Shown here piece by piece: positions 1-6,576 of a DNA stretch of 16,842 nucleotides. Origin of the DNA: Clostridiales bacterium (GTDB taxonomy: Bacteria > Bacillota > Clostridia > WRLR01); the NCBI GenBank assembly GCA_031263625.1, contig JAISFK010000510.1:1-16842 (forward strand), in the 5' to 3' direction. Below the pieces are notes generated by a model. That model had not been told where the DNA came from. It searched no databases and was given only the letters and a program-made list of their open reading frames with translations. The position numbers and the translations under genes were made by a program. Numbering within the stretch: position 1 is the stretch's first letter; each line of letters opens with the position of its first letter.

Positions 1-3
1 CGC

Positions 4-1008
4 ATGACCAGAAGGGAAGCCGTGAAAAAGGCGCTTTGCCATGAATATGTCAGCCCGGTCCCATACCAGATGGACTTGACGGAGGACATGGAGGCCATTC
101 TTGCGAAGGCCGCGGGGGACGCCGATTTTTTCGAGCACACCGGCTCCTACCTGCGCGCGGCGCGCAACGAGTCTTTCGTGGATCTCGGCGGCGGGCGCTT
201 TGCCGACATGTTCGGCGTGGAGTGGGATCGGCGGCAGGAGGGCGACTTCGGCGTGGTGTCGAAATACCCCGTCCGGGACTTCGACTTCGGCGGCTATCGG
301 TTCCCGGAGCCGGACGAGGCGCTGATCAGGGCCAAATGCGAGGCGCTGGCGGCGCGCAAGGATTTTTTCACGATGTACACGATAGGCTTTTCGCTTTTCG
401 AGCGCGCCTGGACGCTCTGCTCCATGGAGGACGTCCTGTGCGGCTTCCTGCTGGAGCCGGAGTTTATGGGCCGGCTTTTGGACGGCATCCTGGACTACAA
501 CCTCAAAGTGGTGAAGATCGTCGGCGAGTACGACATCGACTGCGTTTTCTGGGGGGACGACTGGGGGCAGCAAAAGGGGCTGATCATGGGCTATCCGTCC
601 TGGAAGGCGTTCATCCGCCCCAGGCTGGAGATAATGTACAGGGCAGTGAAAGACGCTGGCATGTTCGTGGCGCAGCACTCCTGCGGCGACTGCTCGGAGG
701 TATTCCCGGATCTGGCGGCCCTCGGCCTGGACATCTACAACACATTTCAGCCGGAAATATACGACATCGCGGCCTTCAAGGAAAAATACGGGAAAAGCAT
801 CGCGTTTTTCGGCGGCATCTCCACGCAGAGGCTGCTGCCCTTCGCCACGCCGGAGGAGGTCAGGCGGGAAACCCGGCGGATCCTGAAGATACTGTCGGCG
901 GGCGGCGGGTACATACTGGCGCCCACCCACGGCATGACGCCGGACATCCCGCCGGAAAACGCGCTGGCGTTTCTGGAGGTGTGCCAAAATCAGGAGGGCG
1001 AGGGATAG
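4..1008 (+). CDS. Uroporphyrinogen decarboxylase (URO-D) family protein, methyltransferase-like
   Basis: A 334-residue protein with the fold signature of the URO-D/cobalamin-dependent methyltransferase superfamily. The start (MTRREAVKKAL) matches the usual N-terminal pattern. A conserved H-x-C-G element lies at residues 225-228 (QHSCGD), followed by a GLDIYN.FQPE stretch, FFGGIST at 268-274 and a C-terminal PTHGMTPDIPPEN motif at 308-319. In corrinoid:coenzyme M methyltransferases such as MtaA/MtbA the H-x-C plus a later Cys bind zinc; here the later position reads T-H-G, so the metal site may differ. Length is normal for the family. Members are usually methyltransferases acting on corrinoid proteins rather than haem enzymes, but no corrinoid protein gene is visible beside it. 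Only 3 bp precede the ATG, so its ribosome site and any upstream partner lie outside the window. Family assignment is firm; substrate is unknown. Confidence 0.85.
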   Translation: MTRREAVKKALCHEYVSPVPYQMDLTEDMEAILAKAAGDADFFEHTGSYLRAARNESFVDLGGGRFADMFGVEWDRRQEGDFGVVSKYPVRDFDFGGYRFPEPDEALIRAKCEALAARKDFFTMYTIGFSLFERAWTLCSMEDVLCGFLLEPEFMGRLLDGILDYNLKVVKIVGEYDIDCVFWGDDWGQQKGLIMGYPSWKAFIRPRLEIMYRAVKDAGMFVAQHSCGDCSEVFPDLAALGLDIYNTFQPEIYDIAAFKEKYGKSIAFFGGISTQRLLPFATPEEVRRETRRILKILSAGGGYILAPTHGMTPDIPPENALAFLEVCQNQEGEG

Positions 1009-1064
1009 GCCGCTGCGTTGGTGTCAACGAAGGCTTTAGCGACGGGCATTGGCTTCCCTTTGCG

Positions 1065-1667
1065 CTATTTGCGCCTGAGCTGCGCGAAAAAGCCGGACAG
1101 CATCTCCGAGCACTCGCCCTGCAGCACCCCCGGCGCCACGGCCGGGCGGTGGTTGAGCCTGGGGTTGCCCAGCACGTCCATGGCGCTGCCGCACGCGCCC
1201 GCTTTCGGGTCCGGCGCGCCGAAGACCACCCGGTCGATTCTGGCCAGAACGATGGCGCCCGCGCACATCGCGCACGGCTCAAGCGTCACATATATGCTGC
1301 AGCCGTGCAGCCGCCACAGGCCCAGGGCCTTGCATGCCCGCCTGATCGCGGTCATCTCGGCGTGGAGCGTGGCGTCCTGCCGCGTTTCGCGCTCGTTGTG
1401 CCCGCGCGCTATGACGGCGCCGTCCTTCACGATGACAGCGCCCACAGGGGCCTCGCTTTTGCGCAAGGCGCGGGCGGCCTGCTTCAGCGCCTCGCGCATG
1501 AACAGCTCGTCGCTGGCGCTGCTGCCGTTGGCGCTGGCACCGGCGCTACCGCATTTGCCGCTGTTGCCGCTGCCGTTGCCGCCACAGCCGCTGCCGAATT
1601 TGCCGCTGTTGCCACTGTTGTCGCTGGCGCTGCCGCTATCGTTATCGCATTTGCCGCCGCAAGCCAA
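1065..1667 (-). CDS. tadA: tRNA-specific adenosine deaminase with a low-complexity N-terminal extension
   Basis: Zinc-dependent deaminase expected to convert A34 to inosine in the tRNA-Arg(ACG) wobble position. The catalytic H-A-E triad is at residues 102-104 and the second zinc motif P-C-A-M-C at 131-135, with the usual DEXFM-REAL start of the domain near residue 53. The chosen start is a TTG two bases after the stop of the upstream gene, with a strong GGGGGAGG site 6-7 bases before it inside the end of that gene. An internal ATG at 1499 (residue 57) would give a normal-length enzyme but lacks that spacing. The first ~52 residues are Gly/Ser/Asn/Cys-rich low complexity encoded by (GGC AAC/AGC)n triplets, absent from ordinary TadA. 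It is the last gene of a three-gene minus-strand operon. Enzyme identity is secure; whether the extension is translated is inferred from the ribosome site. Confidence 0.92.
   Translation of the reverse strand: MACGGKCDNDSGSASDNSGNSGKFGSGCGGNGSGNSGKCGSAGASANGSSASDELFMREALKQAARALRKSEAPVGAVIVKDGAVIARGHNERETRQDATLHAEMTAIRRACKALGLWRLHGCSIYVTLEPCAMCAGAIVLARIDRVVFGAPDPKAGACGSAMDVLGNPRLNHRPAVAPGVLQGECSEMLSGFFAQLRRK
1502..1660 (-). repeat. Trinucleotide-type low-complexity tract in the tadA N-terminus
   Basis: On the minus strand the codons GGC, AAC and AGC recur for about 150 bases, with a longer unit (GGCAACAGCGGCAAAT plus CGG-AGCG) occurring twice. It encodes alternating Gly, Ser and Asn residues ahead of the deaminase domain. 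Confidence 0.75.
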
Positions 1668-1669
1668 AA

Positions 1670-2311
1670 TCAGCCTCCCCCGGCGAGCCGCCTGCCCATC
1701 ATGAACGCGGCCTCGCAGTCCTTTGGGAACTGCTCGATGTGCCGGCGCTTGACCGCCGCCTCGTCAAACATGGTCGCGGCGTACTCGGAATAGTCCTCGA
1801 ACTGCTGCGTCTGGCACGCCATCACATACTCGGTTTCCCCTATGATGCGCCCCGTCATGGCCGCCAGGCCGTCGAAATAGCCCCTGTACGTTTCGCCGGG
1901 GGCGTTCATCGTGAACACCCAGCCGACTTTCGGGCGCTTGGGGTAGGTGGGCTCGCGCTCCTTGTTGTAGGTTATGCCGGGGAAGAAGAACCGCTCCAGA
2001 AACGAGCGCGTTTCCCCGGTCACGTCGCTGAAGTAGATCGGCGAGCCGATCAGGATCACGTCCGCGGCGACGGCTTTCTCCAGCACCGGGGTCAGCCCGT
2101 CCCTCATGGCGCAACGGGCGAAGCGGCGCTCGTCCAGCAGCTTGCAGGAGTGGCAGCCCGAGCAGCCCCGGAAAGCCAGGTCGTAAAGCCACACAAATTC
2201 CCCGGAGGCGCCTGGCGCACCCGTCGCGCCGTCAAACGCGCTTTTCAGCATGGCGGCGGTGTTGCGCTTTTTGTCGGCGGCGCCGCAGATTGCGAGCACG
2301 CTTGCTCCCAT
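1670..2311 (-). CDS. Flavodoxin-family NAD(P)H-dependent oxidoreductase
   Basis: A 213-residue flavodoxin-fold protein of the NADPH-dependent FMN reductase/iron-sulfur flavoprotein group. The N-terminal strand (MGASVLAICGAADKKRNT) is the FMN phosphate-binding loop region, residues 82-103 (ADVILIGSPIYFSDVTGE) form the second FMN-contact region, and a cysteine cluster lies at C50, C53 and C56, with C67 further on. In some relatives such Cys motifs bind a 4Fe-4S cluster; the spacing here is looser, so that is uncertain. The ATG has a GGGGGA site 7 bases upstream, lying in the end of the preceding gene, from which it is separated by only 2 bp; the downstream tadA start follows after 2 bp. The three genes are therefore likely translationally coupled. 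Physiological electron partner and substrate are not evident. Confidence 0.85.
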   Translation of the reverse strand: MGASVLAICGAADKKRNTAAMLKSAFDGATGAPGASGEFVWLYDLAFRGCSGCHSCKLLDERRFARCAMRDGLTPVLEKAVAADVILIGSPIYFSDVTGETRSFLERFFFPGITYNKEREPTYPKRPKVGWVFTMNAPGETYRGYFDGLAAMTGRIIGETEYVMACQTQQFEDYSEYAATMFDEAAVKRRHIEQFPKDCEAAFMMGRRLAGGG

Positions 2312-2313
2312 TG

Positions 2314-2730
2314 CTATGTCCCCCTTTTTGCGCCGGCGTTTTGCGCGCGCCAGCGGACTATGTCGGCGATAACCTCGTGGTCAATCGGCTTGCCATACGG
2401 GAAGCGGATCGCGCCCTTGCTCGTCGCCAGGCCGGACAGCCTGTCCGCGAACACGCCGACGGCCTCGCCGCCCGGAAACAGCCCGATGTGCCCCTTGAAC
2501 GCCGCGAAGTGCACGAGGTTCTCGCCCTGCCAGAACGTCGGCATGCGCCACGAGATTTTCTCCTCCGCCCCCGGCGCGGCGGCGCGGATCGTCTCGCGGA
2601 CGCTGCTCAGCAGCGGCCTGACTTCGGCGGGCTGGTCGGCGATGTAGTCGTCGATGGTGGCGATCTTGCCGCAGAAATGGTGCTGCCCGGCGTTCTTGAA
2701 CTCGCGCCCGCATTTGGGACATAGCCACAT
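2314..2730 (-). CDS. DUF1801-type protein with an N-terminal zinc-ribbon-like segment
   Basis: A 138-residue protein resembling the DUF1801 (YdhG-like) family: the segment IDDYIADQPAEVRPLLSSVR, then EEKISWRMPTFW and LVHFAAFKGHIGLFP follow the family pattern, whose fold is related to frataxin-like/phage proteins and whose function is unknown. The first 20 residues add a C-P-x-C-G plus a later H-H-F-C, a plausible small zinc site. I place the start at the ATG at 2730 because a GGAGTG site lies 8 bases upstream; an in-frame ATG at 2745 has no ribosome site. It is the first gene of the operon with the flavodoxin-type gene (2-bp gap) and tadA. Promoter and palindrome are immediately upstream. Confidence 0.75.
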   Translation of the reverse strand: MWLCPKCGREFKNAGQHHFCGKIATIDDYIADQPAEVRPLLSSVRETIRAAAPGAEEKISWRMPTFWQGENLVHFAAFKGHIGLFPGGEAVGVFADRLSGLATSKGAIRFPYGKPIDHEVIADIVRWRAQNAGAKRGT

Positions 2731-2755
2731 GTCAATCACTCCCATGCTTGTTGAG

Positions 2756-2775
2756 ATTATAGTATATATACTATA
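2756..2775 (-). promoter_or_regulatory. Promoter -10 box overlapped by an 18-bp perfect A/T palindrome
   Basis: On the minus strand a perfect TATAAT sits at 2761-2756, 26 bases before the preferred start at 2730. It overlaps a perfect palindrome at 2758-2775 (half-site TATAGTATA). No good -35 box is seen. The A/T-only tract stands out in this GC-rich DNA and lies between the lactonase stop and the DUF1801 start. The palindrome could be a repressor operator; this is inference. Confidence 0.5.
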
Positions 2776-2785
2776 TTTATTATAT

Positions 2786-3916
2786 TTAGAACAGTATCGC
2801 CACGGGCTTGGACACGCGCTGCCTCAGTTCCAGCAGGCCGAACCCGCCATCGACCGACAGGGCCGTCACGAGATCGGAGTCCTGGTTCGCCGCGAGCAGC
2901 CACTTGCCGTCCGGCGTGAAGGCGATGTCGCGCGGCGACTTGCCGCCGGTCGGGTATATGCCGATCGGTTCGAGCGCCCCCGTCTTTTCGTCCGCCGAGA
3001 AGACCGCGACGCTGTCGTGGCCGCGGTTCGACGCCGCGATCAGCTTTCCGTCCGGGGAGCGCCTAATGGCCGCGCACGAGCTCGCGCCGGCGTATCCGGC
3101 GGGCAGCGCGGAATATCTATGCGTTATCCGCCATCCGCCGCCGCTGGGACTTCCGTTGCTTCCGCCGCTCCCGTTGCCGTTGCCATTGCCGTCGCGCGCA
3201 CCGCCGCGCTCCATCGCGCACACCTCGTTCGACAGCTCCGTCACGAGCCACGCGAGCCGCCCGCAGGGCGAAAACACGACGTGCCGCGGGCCGCTGCCGG
3301 GCGGCGCCGGCATGGCCTGGACCAGCTCCAGTTCCAGCTCAAGCCCCGGCGTCGGATCCAGCCCCGGCTCCGGCGCGCCGCGCGTCCCGCCGACGCGGTA
3401 GAAGCGCGCCTGGTCGATGCCCAGATCGACGACGCAAAATTCGTCGCTTCCGGGTACGGGCGCGACGCAGTGCGCGTGCGGGCCGCCCTGGCGCAGCCTG
3501 TCCGGGCCGCTCCCCTCGTGCCTGTGCAGCAGGGCGCGCGGGCCGGGGACGCCGCCGCCGAGCGGGAATCCCGAAACGGTGCCGTCGCCGTAGTTGGCCG
3601 CGAACAGGTAGCCGCCGCATATGCCGAGATGGCACGGCGCGCTGCCGCCGGTCGGGCGCGAGGCGCTTTCCGCAAGCGAGCCGCCCTCGCCGACGCTGTA
3701 CGCCGTGATCCCGCCGCCCGGCTCGCCGCCCCATTCGTCGGACTCGTTGACGGCGTACAGCATGGTTCTGTCCGCCGAGAACAGCAGGTAGCTGGGATTC
3801 TCGGCCCTCGCCGCGCCGGCGGCGCTCATCGCGCCCGCGCCCGGATCAAAATCCAGCCGGTATATGCCGTATCCCCCGCCGGACGCGTAGGAGCCTATGT
3901 ACGCTGAATAGTTCAT
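2786..3916 (-). CDS. pgl: Seven-bladed beta-propeller lactonase (6-phosphogluconolactonase type)
   Basis: A 376-residue cytosolic-looking protein matching the YbhE/Pgl lactonase family, which hydrolyses 6-phosphogluconolactone in the pentose phosphate pathway. The pattern runs through the whole length: YIGSYASGGGYGIY at 6-19, NPSYLLFSADRTMLYAVNE at 40-58, APCHLGICGGYLFAANYGDG at 93-112, GPDRLRQGGPHAHCV at 137-151 and PRDIAFTPDGKWLLAANQDSD at 328-348. Residues 239-261 are a Gly/Asn/Ser low-complexity insert in a blade loop, encoded by GGCAAC-type hexamers. The ATG has an AAAGGA site 9 bases upstream. The stop codon lies at the edge of the A/T-rich promoter of the next operon. The family fit is strong, but family members also act on other lactones, so the symbol is tentative. 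Confidence 0.85.
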   Translation of the reverse strand: MNYSAYIGSYASGGGYGIYRLDFDPGAGAMSAAGAARAENPSYLLFSADRTMLYAVNESDEWGGEPGGGITAYSVGEGGSLAESASRPTGGSAPCHLGICGGYLFAANYGDGTVSGFPLGGGVPGPRALLHRHEGSGPDRLRQGGPHAHCVAPVPGSDEFCVVDLGIDQARFYRVGGTRGAPEPGLDPTPGLELELELVQAMPAPPGSGPRHVVFSPCGRLAWLVTELSNEVCAMERGGARDGNGNGNGSGGSNGSPSGGGWRITHRYSALPAGYAGASSCAAIRRSPDGKLIAASNRGHDSVAVFSADEKTGALEPIGIYPTGGKSPRDIAFTPDGKWLLAANQDSDLVTALSVDGGFGLLELRQRVSKPVAILF

Positions 3917-3944
3917 GCCAAAACATCCTTTCCTGCCCTATCTT

Positions 3945-4110
3945 GCCTTGCCCTGTCTCACCGCTTGCCGCCGCACGCCGTCTGTCGCCCACCGCCTGAC
4001 GTCTGCTGCCATCTGTCGCATGTCGCCTGTTGCCCCCTATCGCCTGCCGCAGGTTGCCCCCTATCGCCTGCCGCCCGCCGTCTGTCGCCGCACACCGCCT
4101 GCCGCACGCC
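3945..4110 (-). repeat. Degenerate short-period repeat in the lactonase leader
   Basis: The gap between corA and the lactonase gene is almost wholly variants of about 7-10 nt on the minus strand (GGCAGGC, GATAGGG, GGCGTGC, GACAGAC). Two exact 22-nt copies lie at 4029-4050 and 4053-4074. No promoter is recognisable here. The tract ends about 30 bases before the lactonase ATG. Confidence 0.8.
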
Positions 4111-4111
4111 G

Positions 4112-5059
4112 TCACAGCCACTTTTTCGCCTTGAGGATTCGGTACAAAATCAGCGAGACGGCCGCCATCAGGCATATGGCGAGCGGGTATCCGTATGGCC
4201 AGCCGAGCTCCGGCATGAAGCTGAAATTCATGCCGTATATGCCGGTGATCACCGTGAGCGGCCCAAAAAACAGCGTCAGCAGCGTGAGCTTGTTCACCGT
4301 GTCGTTCATCTTGAGCGTGAGCTTGCTGTCGTAGGTGTGGAGCAGCTCATTGCCCAGCTCGTAGAGGCTCTCCGCGAAGTCGTACAGCTTTTTGAGCCTT
4401 GTGTCGATGCTGCGGAAATGCCGCCCCAGCTTTTTGTCTATAATGCCGTTTTCGTCGATGAGGATCTGGGCGCCTATGTACGAGAGCGAGCGCAGCTGCT
4501 TTTTCGCCGTGTACGCCGTCTTCCTGAGCCGGCCTATCTCGGCGAGGCAGTCCCGCGCGGCGCTCTCGGTTATCGCCTCCGCCAGGGCCTCCATCCTGTC
4601 CTCCGCCTCCTCCAGCATGTCCGAAAAGTCGGCGAGCAGGTGGTGGAATATCAGAAAATACAGCCTGCCGAGGCCCGCGCCCTTTTCCGCGATCGACTCG
4701 GAAGCCGCGTGGATGGCCGCCTCCATCTCGCGAAGCCTCGGGCTGTCGTGCTCCGGCGTCACGAGCACGAGATACCGGCCCGAGATGTAGAGGTTGATCT
4801 CGCGCAGCGAGAGGCCGCCGCCCTCAAGCTCCATGTGGACGAGGCTGATGAAGTCGTAGCCGTCGTAGCCCGTGTAGCGGACGCTCTCGTCGAGATCCGC
4901 GCAGTCGAGCACCGTGCTCTCGTCCCAGCCGAACACGCCCTGCAGCGCCGGCACGTCATGGACGCGGCACATGACGAACAGGGCGCCGCTCTCCCTGCAG
5001 GCGTCGGGGAGCGAGCCCGCGTCCAGCGAGAGCTTTTGCGAAAAGTCGTATATTCTCAT
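4112..5059 (-). CDS. corA: CorA-family divalent cation transporter
   Basis: A 315-residue CorA-type Mg2+/Co2+ channel subunit. The N-terminal two thirds is the soluble alpha/beta domain plus the long stalk helix (residues ~150-240, charged and helical); two C-terminal membrane segments follow, the first ending in the signature Y-G-M-N at the pore mouth, then the short loop FSFMPELGWPYGYP and the second helix ending KAKKWL. CorA proteins act as homopentamers in the inner membrane. I choose the ATG at 5059 (MRIYDFSQ), which gives the usual family length; it has only a G-rich CGGGGGG stretch 8 bases upstream. An in-frame ATG at 5095 has no ribosome site and would reach into the repeat-bearing gap. 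The gene follows the zinc-ribbon membrane protein by 101 bp and may share its promoter. Confidence 0.92.
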   Translation of the reverse strand: MRIYDFSQKLSLDAGSLPDACRESGALFVMCRVHDVPALQGVFGWDESTVLDCADLDESVRYTGYDGYDFISLVHMELEGGGLSLREINLYISGRYLVLVTPEHDSPRLREMEAAIHAASESIAEKGAGLGRLYFLIFHHLLADFSDMLEEAEDRMEALAEAITESAARDCLAEIGRLRKTAYTAKKQLRSLSYIGAQILIDENGIIDKKLGRHFRSIDTRLKKLYDFAESLYELGNELLHTYDSKLTLKMNDTVNKLTLLTLFFGPLTVITGIYGMNFSFMPELGWPYGYPLAICLMAAVSLILYRILKAKKWL

Positions 5060-5102
5060 GCGGCGCGCCCCCGCCTTTCCATATGCGTGCGACATAGGCT
5101 GT

Positions 5103-5147
5103 GATATAGGCGATAGATGCGGTATAGGCGATATGGGCGATATGGGC
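5103..5147 (+). repeat. 9-nt tandem repeat (x5) upstream of corA
   Basis: Five consecutive 9-nt units on the plus strand (GATATAGGC, GATAGATGC, GGTATAGGC, GATATGGGC, GATATGGGC). The array lies between the stop of the zinc-ribbon gene and the start of corA. A 9-nt period is typical of coding tripeptide repeats, but it is out of frame with corA. Confidence 0.85.
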
Positions 5148-5160
5148 GCCTATGCCGCAT

Positions 5161-5748
5161 TTATACTTTGCTTCCGCAGCTGCCGCAGAACGCCGTGCCT
5201 GCCGGAATTTCGGCGCCGCACGTCGGGCACGGCCTGGGGCCCGCCGCGCTCGCGGCAGGCGCGGCGCCGGCGCCGCCAAGCGGAAAATGCTTGCTTATTA
5301 GGCTGTCAACCGCGCCAAACTCAAACGTTTTTTGATCCAGGGCAAGCAGTCCGAGCATGAGCAGCAGCAGCTTTTGGGCTATGCTGAGAATTGTGCTGGC
5401 CAGCGCCACGATATTTGAAATGAAGCCGATTGAGAATGAGCCGCCGAAAATGCCGACCACGCCGTCTATCAGCCTTATCGCGTCGGGTATAAGGCCGACG
5501 ACCGCGGAAACGACCGAAAAGAACACGCAGACAGCCACCGCCTTGACTGCGGACACTTGCAGCCATCTGTCCGACTCGAACAGCAGTATGTACCCCGCGA
5601 GAATCACCACGGCCGTGTACCCGCCGAAAAGTCCAAGGAAGTACGCCGCAGCCCCCAAGAGTCCGATTGAGATTCCGAGTTTTGTTTTCACCGTCTTTCC
5701 CCTCCCGTTCAAATTTTTGTCCGCGCTCTTTGCCTCCGCGGGGCGCAT
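5161..5748 (-). CDS. Membrane protein with C-terminal zinc ribbon
   Basis: A 195-residue protein of unknown function. Residues ~22-56 form one or two hydrophobic segments, further hydrophobic segments lie near 66-86 and 108-135, and the C-terminus is a classic zinc ribbon (CPTCG, ten residues, CGSCG), preceded by an Ala/Gly-rich linker. Such membrane plus zinc-ribbon proteins are common in Bacillota and uncharacterised. Two starts are equally well equipped: ATG 5748 with GGAGG 9 bases upstream, and GTG 5691 with GGGAGGGG 7 bases upstream. The second would remove a hydrophilic 19-residue N-terminal segment. I report the longer form. A strong promoter (5794-5822) lies directly upstream, and corA follows downstream. 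Confidence 0.75.
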   Translation of the reverse strand: MRPAEAKSADKNLNGRGKTVKTKLGISIGLLGAAAYFLGLFGGYTAVVILAGYILLFESDRWLQVSAVKAVAVCVFFSVVSAVVGLIPDAIRLIDGVVGIFGGSFSIGFISNIVALASTILSIAQKLLLLMLGLLALDQKTFEFGAVDSLISKHFPLGGAGAAPAASAAGPRPCPTCGAEIPAGTAFCGSCGSKV

Positions 5749-5793
5749 AAAAAGCCGCCTCCGCAGTGACCATATGGCCGCCTGACACTGAAC

Positions 5794-5822
5794 ATACTAG
5801 CACAGTCGGGGCGCTATTGCAA
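5794..5822 (-). promoter_or_regulatory. Sigma-70-type promoter for the zinc-ribbon protein gene
   Basis: Minus-strand TTGCAA (-35, 5822-5817), 17-bp spacer, TAGTAT (-10, 5799-5794) preceded by the extended -10 dinucleotide TG. The predicted transcript starts about 40 bases before the ATG at 5748 and would read zinc-ribbon gene and possibly corA. Confidence 0.75.
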
Positions 5823-5841
5823 CCGTCCGAACGCCAAAGCC

Positions 5842-5882
5842 GGGAAGGGGATGCGGGGGTTGCGAGGGCAGGGGTGCGGGGG
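5842..5882 (+). other. G-quadruplex-forming motif
   Basis: Six runs of three to five G on the plus strand at 5842-5844, 5847-5850, 5855-5859, 5866-5868, 5871-5874 and 5878-5882, with loops of 2-6 bases, satisfying the G3+N1-7 rule. It lies between the csoR stop and the promoter of the zinc-ribbon gene; both genes are transcribed on the opposite strand. G-rich sequence continues to about 5930, followed by three 10-nt units of GCGCGCTGC type. Confidence 0.65.
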
Positions 5883-5947
5883 ATGAGATGGATGCGGACA
5901 CGGGGACGCGGGGAGTGGGCGGGCGCGCTGCGTCGCGCTGCGGCGCG

Positions 5948-6223
5948 CTACGTCATCCGCGAAAAATGCTCGACGGCCTTGGCAAAATCCGCTATCGTCT
6001 TGTCGGCGTCGCCGTGCTCGATCCCCTCGCGGACGCAGTGGTTCAAATGGCCCTCCAGAACGACCTGGCCGACTTTCTGCAAGGCGCTCTTGGCCGCGTT
6101 GATCTGAATCAGGACGTCCTCGCAGGGGATGTCCTCGTCGATCATCTTGTCTATGGCCTTTATCTGCCCCATTATTTTGCTGATTCTTCTGTGCAGATTG
6201 CCCGAATCCATGCATTGACGCAT
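5948..6223 (-). CDS. csoR: CsoR-family metal-sensing transcriptional repressor
   Basis: A 91-residue all-helical repressor of the CsoR/RcnR/FrmR family. Start ATG 6223 has an ideal AAGGAG site 7 bases upstream; a longer in-frame form from 6274 lacks one. The metal-ligand pattern is C34, H59 and C63: the same 25- and 4-residue spacings as Cys-His-Cys in the Cu(I) sensor CsoR of Mycobacterium tuberculosis. This favours a copper sensor over formaldehyde- (FrmR) or persulfide-sensing (CstR) members. No copA/copZ gene is in the window; its nearest neighbour is the divergent MFS gene, a possible target. The promoter at 6270-6299 lies close enough for autoregulation. Confidence 0.85.
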   Translation of the reverse strand: MRQCMDSGNLHRRISKIMGQIKAIDKMIDEDIPCEDVLIQINAAKSALQKVGQVVLEGHLNHCVREGIEHGDADKTIADFAKAVEHFSRMT

Positions 6224-6269
6224 TTTGGCGCTCCTTTTTGCGCGGCCGCCGCGCACATGTGAGGTAAAC

Positions 6270-6299
6270 AGCATACCACTATTGGGGCGAGGGCGTCAA
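6270..6299 (-). promoter_or_regulatory. Promoter of csoR
   Basis: Minus-strand TTGACG (6299-6294), 18-bp spacer, TATGCT (6275-6270) with extended TG. The spacer contains a run of C on this strand, as CsoR operators often do, but no clear dyad. Transcription would start near 6263, 40 bases before the csoR ATG. Confidence 0.7.
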
Positions 6300-6315
6300 G
6301 AAATTCGGGCATCGA

Positions 6316-6355
6316 ATCATTTCGGATCATTTCGAATCATTTCGGATCATTTCGG
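6316..6355 (+). repeat. 10-nt tandem repeat (x4) in the csoR/MFS divergent region
   Basis: Four consecutive 10-nt units, ATCATTTCGG with one single-base variant, followed by looser TTGCCATTTTCGG copies to 6397. The array lies between the csoR -35 box and the MFS -35 box, so it could set promoter spacing or bind a protein. Confidence 0.85.
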
Positions 6356-6385
6356 ATGTGCTGTTGCCATTTTCGGCATTTTCGG

Positions 6386-6414
6386 TTGCCATTTTCGCGC
6401 GGCGGCTGTAAAAT
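6386..6414 (+). promoter_or_regulatory. Promoter of the MFS transporter gene
   Basis: TTGCCA (6386-6391), 17-bp spacer, TAAAAT (6409-6414). Transcription would start near 6421, giving a leader of about 155 nt that includes the 23-bp palindrome. A second extended -10 candidate (TGG-TATATT, 6492-6500) lies downstream without a good -35. Confidence 0.6.
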
Positions 6415-6436
6415 ATACTCGTGTTCGATTGGAAAT

Positions 6437-6459
6437 TCCGACCGCAAATTGCGGTCGGA
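6437..6459. promoter_or_regulatory. 23-bp perfect palindrome, probable operator or leader hairpin
   Basis: Two 11-bp arms (TCCGACCGCAA and its complement TTGCGGTCGGA) flank a single central A at 6448. It lies about 15-40 bases downstream of the predicted MFS transcription start. No T-tract follows, so it is not an intrinsic terminator. Length and symmetry suit a dimeric repressor site (TetR, MarR or LacI type); a hairpin acting on the mRNA is the alternative. Confidence 0.7.
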
Positions 6460-6576
6460 CAGAGGAAACGAGTATTACTGACTCGCGTTTATGGTATATT
6501 CAAATGCTCGTCAGTATAAGCCATGGGCGGCCGGCCGGCCCGCCCGCCTAATGACGATGACGACAAGGGAATTTTT

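Noticed and set aside
1016..1029. Hairpin CGTTG-GTGT-CAACG between the convergent URO-D and tadA genes
   Set aside because: Only 5 bp and no T-tract on either strand, so not called a terminator.
3945..4110. Short repeats in the lactonase leader considered as a CRISPR array
   Set aside because: Units are 7-22 nt, degenerate and contiguous with no unique spacers; no cas genes are present.
6523..6576. In-frame extension of the MFS gene containing DDDDK and GGCCGGCC, resembling a cloning-vector linker
   Set aside because: No ribosome site precedes ATG 6523, while GTG 6577 has a good one. Flanking DNA is continuous native-looking sequence with promoter and palindrome, so vector contamination is not supported; the match is likely chance.
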